NCBI RefSeq assembly: GCF_964340395.1
Contig: NC_135568.1
Span: forward strand, 16,162,776-16,226,775
Origin: Glandiceps talaboti
Taxonomy: Eukaryota; Hemichordata; Enteropneusta; Spengelidae
Length of the DNA stretch: 64,000 nucleotides
Direction of reading: 5' to 3'
Shown here piece by piece: positions 57,648 through 64,000 of this stretch. The notes beneath the pieces were generated by a model. The model searched no databases, was not told the DNA's origin, and saw only the letters and a program-made list of their open reading frames with translations. Both the position numbers and the translations under genes were made by a program. Position 1 is the stretch's first letter. Each line of letters opens with the position of its first letter.

Positions 57648-57985
57648 AAAATGATGTAGGCTTGGTGTTTCACTCATGTAACATGACATTTATTACACAC
57701 TGTGCCATGCACAGTGAGATTGTGAAGTAGTCAAATTGAAATGTTGATTATCAGTTAGAAAATAAAAAATTGCAGCCATTAAAATCATCATGTCCATGTG
57801 TAATGTTTCTACTGCACTGTGAAAGAATATCAATGCTTATCTGCATATTATCAGTGTTCAGTGTGATTGGGTAAAGGATCCTGCTGTGTTTATTGTGTCT
57901 CTGTTATTCTTAGACTAGAGTTGAAATATTTCTAGCTCTGTGTCAAAAGCATATAGTGAGTGAAACACCAAGCCTAAATCATTTT
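57648..57985. mobile_element. MITE with ~28-bp terminal inverted repeats
   Basis: Ends AAAATGATGTAGGCTTGGTG / CACCAAGCCTAAATCATTTT, pairing over about 28 bp with few mismatches. The interior has no coding capacity. About 338 bp. Class not assigned. Confidence 0.75.
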
Positions 57986-58859
57986 AGCTGTAATATTTCC
58001 AAACAATATTATCTGTAAATGTCAATTCAAAATAATATCATTATCAGAGAAGTTGAGCTGCAGTTAGAATCTTGTATAATTTATATCTAGATAACAAGTA
58101 CGAATTATTTTTTTATTTCAAAATCAGCTCTCTTCAACACAAAGAATTTCTTTTATAAATAGAGATACATATTAAGGGCAGCCATATTTAATTTTGTTTC
58201 TCACCGTCAAACCTTAAAAAAAAGAAAGATGTGAGTCGGTTGGAAATAAATTTTATGTTGTTGTATACATTAGGGATGCTTTCAATTTGTAGTCAGACTT
58301 TTACAGTCTTGAATGACTTACAAAGGACAAAATCAGAATGAAAACTATCAAACCATTTATTTCATTCAAGGTCACGATTTTCAGAAATGAATGATAATTT
58401 TGTTACAAGCCATGACATTGTGAATTTTTTCTAATTCTGCCTTAGAGGGCATTGATTTTTTTCAATTATTTTGTGAGATTAAATAAAAACAGGGTATGTC
58501 AGGTCAGGAGAAACATAAAATTAACTAAGGCTGGCCTTACAAGAAAAGATACATACAGAAGATCTCAATTGTTCAAACAGACAAAGTTTCAACTTGAAAG
58601 TAACAAAATGATAAACTAAGAGAACTCTGAAGTAGTACTTTAAAATGTGTTGTTGTATTGCCATCATCTAATACCTCCTAGATCACAAAATATTAAATTA
58701 AGATTCCCAAGAGAACACTATTAAAAATTATAAGCACAGCCTTACATAGGAATAATACACTCATAATAACAACATCATTGTCTAGATAAAACAAATATAA
58801 CAACTTTTACTTTGACAGTGACAATATTTTATCACACGTAAGTTTCACGCATGCAAACG
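57986..58859. other. Non-coding
   Basis: AT-rich, no recognised feature. Confidence 0.35.
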
Positions 58860-59090
58860 AACATGCACACACATACACAAGCACACACACATACACATGC
58901 ATGCATACACATGCATGCATACATACATACATACATACATACATACATACATACATACATACACACACACTGACACACATACACACACATACTATATATA
59001 CACACATACACACATACACACGCACGCACGCACACATACACACACACACACACACACTCTCTCTCTCACACACACACACACAGAGGTACA
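58860..59090. repeat. (CA)n / (ACAT)n microsatellite cluster
   Basis: ACAC, ATAC and ACGC runs with a CTCT patch. Source of false ORFs on both strands. Confidence 0.95.
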
Positions 59091-59099
59091 AACCATATT

Positions 59100-60060
59100 T
59101 AATAAATCAGAAGTGAAGATGTGGATAGATGGTAAAGATCTATTCCAACGGTGGGTTAAGTGCTGGTAACCTCTGACCCCACACAGTTACAGTGGACAGT
59201 AGGTATAAAAATACAAGTTTACAAAAAATATTCATGATTTAATAAATTTGATGGATTTATAAGATCAAATAATTTTGAGAAGATATGTAGTATCTATGGC
59301 AACAAAGGATTAATTGCTGACATTGTGGTAAACTTTGACCCTTAAATATCGCACAGAAAAAACAAACATCAATTATCAAAATTTATGAAATTATTGACTA
59401 AAATGAATTTGAGAGAGATCATATGGATAGATGGTAAAGATCTATTCCAACGGTGGGTCAAGTGCTGGTAACCTCTGACCCCACATGTATCCAAGTTATA
59501 TTATAGAAAATCAAGAAAAGAGAAACAGTTCAAATGATGTTAAGATACTGGATTACAGAATTGAAGAAATTATTAGCGATGTTATAAAATGAGAGACAGA
59601 AATGGTATGGATAGATGGTAAAGATCTATTCCATCGGTGGGTAAAGTGCTGGTAACCTCTGACCCCAAGCAGTAACAGAAAAGTTAGTAGAATAAAATAC
59701 CCCATGATTTAAGAACCAATAGATGGATTTATAGGAATATATGAGATATTGCAATTGAAGATGAATGAGTGGTTAATTGTGACACCACATGAGAAAAGAT
59801 TTTTGAATTTCAAAGTGGAAGAAATTATTGAAGATATGCCACAGAGAGAAATGATATGGATAGATGGTAAAGATCTATTCCAACGGTGGGTTAAGTGCTG
59901 GTAACCTCTGACCCCACATGTATCCAAGTTATATTGCAGAAAATTAACAAGAAAGAAACAATTCGATTGATTGAAAAAATTGGAGACAGGAGTGGTGCAG
60001 GTAGATGGTAAAGATCTATCCCAACGGTGGGTTAAATGCTGGTAACCTCTGACCCCAAGA
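59100..60060. repeat. Five copies of a 60-bp core with a DR1-like motif
   Basis: Cores at 59121-59181, 59424-59483, 59608-59667, 59857-59916 and 59998-60057: TGGATAGATGGTAAAGATCT, ATTCCAACGGTGGGTTAAGT, GCTGGTAACCTCTGACCCCA. Cores are nearly identical while spacers vary in length (about 85-245 bp) and sequence. Each core ends in TAACCTCTGACCCC, the complement of GGGTCA-G-AGGTTA. Confidence 0.88.
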
Positions 60061-60527
60061 AGAGATTGAAAGGTGAGAAGATACACACATGATTTGATTG
60101 ATGATTTGAATATAATTATAAATATAATTTCTAAAAAGAAAGTATATATATAGTATTAATAGTTTGAAATTATTCTAACAGCACAAGATTGAGTATCAGA
60201 TGAACTTTATCAACAGAAAAGTTTCAGACTTAGTCTCCATACTGAAAACTACAGGTTAGCATTCTCTAAACTTGTTTTACTCAAATTTTGTTTCCATTTT
60301 TCTTTTATTTAGAATTTTTTGTAGAATTTCTGCTTTAAGTGCAACATACCTATCGCTTTTCCAGAGGATGTTTTCCTAAAGAAAAGGTTTTTTGATCTCT
60401 GGTTTTTAGTGCGAGGTTGTGTACTGTACAAAGCTTTTATATTTGAAATAAAGTTTGACTGGCTGTTTTAAAGCCAGGTACTGTATGTGAATTGTGTGTT
60501 GAGTTTGTTTTTGTGTGTGAAAGTGGC

Positions 60528-60860
60528 CATATGGATAAGGATTTGGTATTAATTTTGGATTTTTTAGATTTATACATCAATTTTATCATGGCTTGCTGAA
60601 TCCAACTTGAGAAATCAATGTGAAACTACATTAATTAAGTCTGTGTTTGTAACTCAATACATTGCAAAATGTGTAAAAAAAAAAAGTTTGTTATTGTACA
60701 AACATTTTACACATTTATTAATCTTTTGCAATTTATTGAGTTACAAACAAGGATTTGGCATATATATTTTGTTTCACATTGATATTTCAAGTAGGAAGCC
60801 ATGATAAACATGTTTTATAAATTAAAAATCCCAAATAAATTCCCACTCCTTATCCATGTG
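60528..60860. repeat. ~333-bp long imperfect palindrome
   Basis: CATATGGATAAGG at 60528 pairs with CCTTATCCATGTG at 60848. Inside, TTTATCATGGCTT, ACTTGAGAAATCAATGTGAA and TTTGTAACTCAATA pair with their complements at 60785, 60771 and 60734, down to a central hairpin near 60690. A full-length foldback, MITE-like. Confidence 0.8.
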
Positions 60861-61297
60861 ATGAGTTAATTGTCCAAAGTGTCTGGAAGCTTCAGCATGT
60901 CTACTGTGAATGGATTTACTTTGTTGGCCAAAACACAGCAGAAATATAATTTTTCAGATTAAACAAATTGATAGTATAATTATAGACACATCACTTTTGT
61001 AAGTGACTAGATTTATACCTTATGATAAATCTAGTATCTACCTTTATTACCTGTACTTCCTCAGAATTTATCACTGAAACTTATTCCATTTTGACGTTGA
61101 TTTATTTTGGTGCAAATAATTCAGCTTAATTTTGCTAAAATAACTTTATAGCCAAAATACATGCATTCACAGTATTTCAATAAAGTTACTAATTGCTGTG
61201 CTAGCCATTATTCTACTAAGTCAGATTTGCCAGGATTGGTAAAAGTGATTTTTCAGTTGTAACAAGCATGAGAAATGCAGCTAAAGTAAAAATCATT

Positions 61298-61577
61298 TAA
61301 CCTTTGACCTTTGTTCTGCACTTTTGTTTGAGAAATTATTTTCTTCACAAATTTTTGGGGTTCAGTGGCCATGACATGAGGATATTTCTATCCATATATT
61401 ATTCCATAGGAGATCATATTGCTCAGACATACTGCATACTGCTAACCTTTGACCTCCAAAAATTGTGGAAAAAATCTAACTTTTATATCAGAAATAGATA
61501 GATATCAAATATTATGAAAAGTAAATCTAATGGAAAACTATCCAAATAGTACATCAATTCAGGGTGACCTCTGACCT
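61298..61577. promoter_or_regulatory. Three further DR1-like nuclear receptor motifs
   Basis: TAACCTTTGACCT at 61298-61310 and 61443-61455 (complement AGGTCA-A-AGGTTA), and TGACCTCTGACCT at 61565-61577 (complement AGGTCA-G-AGGTCA). A perfect or near-perfect DR1 is the binding form for HNF4, RXR and COUP-TF-type receptors. Function here is inference. Confidence 0.45.
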
Positions 61578-61914
61578 CGTGCAACTGATTTACATGCTTA
61601 AAAACAAAACATAGCTTTTTCAAAATATTTCTTTTTTCATCTTTTTCTGTCTCTTTACCTTTTTCTTCCAAATTTTCACAAACCTAAAGGTACTGTCAAA
61701 TACAGAAAGATGAGTAAACATAGTAATGGTGATCAGAACATTGGGAAAATTCTACATGTTTGCCTTGAATTTTTTGGAATGATATAAATGCATTTGGTTT
61801 GGAGGAAGGGTTGGCTAATAAATGGCTTTTAAAAAGAAACTATTGATTAGGATGCTGAAACAACATGCCACCCCCCCCCCCCCCCCCCCGCCCCAATGGA
61901 ATTGTTATAGGTCA

Positions 61915-62200
61915 TGACATTCTAAAATGGTGTGACGGTGCAATTTTTTTTTTTTTTAATCTCAACAAACCTGTCACTCAATCTACTATTTATGGTAGTT
62001 ACTGTTCTTTTTATTTAGTACTTTTGAGCAAGTATGTATGAGGAGTAGTTGTTATTTGCTTGATCATGAAAGGTTGTTCAGCTTGCTGCACTGAAGTCAG
62101 GACGGTTATATGTGCCCCCCCCCCCCCGATCTGCACACTGCATGGGCTAGACAAACACAGAAAAAAACACCAATGCAAAGGGTATGTAAATGATGTGTGC
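61915..62200. repeat. Dispersed repeat, copy 2
   Basis: Second copy of the 8880-9150 repeat, with an added poly-C run (62116-62128) before GATCTGCACACTGCATGGGC. Confidence 0.65.
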
Positions 62201-63660
62201 TCTGACCACAACCTATTCTTTTTGGAGGAACTTTATAATTACGTTTTTATTTGTCAACTTTCCAACATTTTGACCCCTAATGGCACTCAATCACAATGTT
62301 TTTACTATAAGGAGAATCTACCAACACCATCTAGTTTCTGTTATCCCTGACAAGATAACTAATGACAGCATTATTATATGTCATTGTGATATAAAACGAC
62401 CAGAGAATAAATCCCATATTTTTCATTCATAAGTGTTTAACTTGATTTGAGCACAGCATAGTTGGATATTATATCCCAATTATTATTATTATATTTGGAT
62501 GTCAATGAAACTGAGCGATGAGTGACCTAAAGGGTCCTTGCCACTACGAGTCATTGGATGAGTAGTGACAAACCTTTAGTATTTTCCAGCTGAACGAATA
62601 GGGGAATAATACAATTATATCTCCTCCAGCATAATTTAGGGAAAAAATTGGGAGAACTAAATGGTGATTTGAAACATTGACTTTTTGACTCCTATTCCAA
62701 GTACCACAGAACCAGTACCTAGTGTCAACACAGTGTTGTGGTGATGTAGAATGACTGGGAGGTCATAATGAGAGTCACTGAGTTCATAGCTGGGTCATAT
62801 GTCTAGAGAAAGTATAACGCCATATAGTATATAGTAATTTCATAGTACAATAACATACCCCATGACCTACTTGTCAGAAAGACAAAAGGTTACACAGCCT
62901 GGCCACTAGGGGGCGGTATTCACAAATTGACCACAGTTGTAGTTGTGAAGGTCTGTATTGATAACAAATATTTCGTATTAAACCAGAAAATATACACAAG
63001 ACAACATGATAAATAAACTCAAACGAATAGCTAAAGAAGTGCCCGTAGAGGGCGCAGTTTGAGTTTAAAGACAGCATATTGAGATTTTAATGATTAGGGT
63101 CAATTCACTGAGCAAACGAAATTAACATCAAAATAAAAGAGCGATCAAACTAACTAACAAACTGACAAAAAAAATTGATTTCCGCGTTCAAAAGTATTTC
63201 AGTAATGACTTCAACTCCGTAGTGCAGAATTGTATGTACCCGGGATTACTAGTATCTATGTCCGTGAAGATACACGTAAAAGTTATATCGTGAAACAATC
63301 TTGAAAAAGTAGACAAACCAGTTTATTTTCGATGTTAACTTTATTTTTGATTATTTATTTGTTGAGTTACTCTTTAATCTTGATAATGATCCATAGCATG
63401 GTTTTATAATCGAAGCTAAGGGAGCCTTCAGTATTTACAGGGGGGCGGAGGAAATCACACATGGTCTGTTAAGAAAAACATGACCCTCCCCCCCGCCCCA
63501 TTCTCCATTTGTAAATTGTGACCCCCCCCCCCCTTGTCCCATTTCGTAAAACATTAATCAATGTTCCCATTATATGTATACATTCAGTAATTTTGACTGT
63601 ATTAGAAAGTAATATGTGTACATATAAAGTGACAAACAGTAAAAAATCATACACAATATA
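62201..63660. other. Non-coding
   Basis: No gene supported. Poly-C runs at 63487 and 63523. Confidence 0.4.
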
Positions 63661-63662
63661 TT

Positions 63663-63860
63663 TAGTATCTAAAACTCGCCCACCATGTTGCGCATACTCT
63701 GTCTGATCTGGTCACTTGTAAAAGTTTCCTGATATCATTGTCTTCATCATCACCTTCACCTTCAGTATTGCCATTATCAGTGTCACTCTAATCTGACTCA
63801 TTCTGACTACTTGAGTCAGTACATATATCACTGTTCGTGTTCTCTATGACATTCAAAACT

Positions 63861-63893
<33 letters not shown>

Positions 63894-63960
63894 CTGCTAC
63901 CATCCCCATCATATTTTAACAACAACATTCACTGACAGTGTGAGTGATAAAGTGAGGTGG
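63663..63960 (-). CDS. Acidic minus-strand coding fragment, uncertain
   Basis: The minus strand reads DGDGSSDDDDDDDDDDD (from an ATC/CAT run, 63863-63893), LVLNVIENTNSDICTD, a stop at about 63788-63790, then SDTDNGNTEGEGDDEDNDIR and KLLQVTRSDRVCATWW. Composition resembles acidic tails of transposon-encoded or chromatin proteins. Family not assigned; broken by one stop. Confidence 0.3.
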
Positions 63961-64000
63961 TACACTCAACAAGATGCATCGTTTTATTAAACAATTCTCT

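Noticed and set aside
2880-59090. ORFs over microsatellites (poly Cys/Val, His/Thr, Tyr/Ile)
   Set aside because: They arise only from simple repeats such as ACAT, GT, TTG/GGT and TA runs and have no gene structure.
61304-61501. 65-codon + strand frame near the DR1 motifs
   Set aside because: It has no ATG at its start and no conserved composition; it is chance coding in AT-rich DNA.

Overview
This is a window of animal nuclear DNA: AT-rich, full of introns, microsatellites, palindromes and decayed transposons. No prokaryotic operons, tRNA, rRNA or CRISPR arrays were seen. The best gene is a C-type lectin / LDLa / leucine-rich-repeat / 7TM receptor of the GRL101 (relaxin-receptor-like LGR) type, a family known from molluscs, lancelets and hemichordates. 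With BEN-domain, YqaJ/SWIM/PHD and TATDN2-like sequences, this points to a marine invertebrate. The sequence alone does not settle the phylum.

Layout. (1) 1.26-15.84 kb, + strand: the receptor gene, with its 5' end missing. Twenty exons can be placed. Seventeen chain with matching splice phases through CTLD (3 exons), linker, seven LDLa exons, LRRNT, four LRR exons and one 7TM exon. A further three exons appear to encode a long cytoplasmic tail that ends in an acidic/lysine-rich tandem repeat. (2) 16-26 kb: mobile-element debris, with two non-LTR retrotransposon 3' ends and several fragments of transposase-like genes, one of them duplicated. (3) 26.8-37.2 kb: a cluster of BEN-domain genes or pseudogenes (BEN-A, BEN-B with two BEN domains, BEN-C) with NLS-like basic exons, Pro/His/Thr-rich linkers and several in-frame stops or frameshifts, plus a Mutator-like transposase N-terminal fragment. 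(4) 38.4-40 kb: a GC-rich, N-terminally truncated TatD-type nuclease fragment next to an LTR-like sequence. (5) 40.7-44.8 kb: a decayed gene with a TTF-type zinc finger, SWIM finger, YqaJ nuclease and PHD finger. (6) 45.4-47.3 kb: a 3'-truncated Gypsy-type LTR retrotransposon (LTR, primer-binding site, gag with two zinc knuckles, protease). (7) 48.3-51 kb: a coiled-coil ORF and a large array of ~152-bp repeats. (8) 51.7-56.7 kb: a minus-strand LINE relic, possible minus-strand 5' and 3' exons, and CpG-rich 5' exon candidates on both strands. (9) 56.7-64 kb: non-coding sequence with a MITE, a long palindrome and an unusual cluster of DR1-type nuclear-receptor-like motifs, five of them inside a repeated 60-bp core.

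Only the receptor reads as a largely intact gene. Most other coding sequence is broken or TE-derived. The items most worth a second look are the receptor's cytoplasmic tail (possible kinase-like remnant plus coding minisatellite), the BEN cluster with its C-to-T-type stops, and the DR1 motif cluster. Exon boundaries are from reading splice sites and phases by eye; no searches were run.
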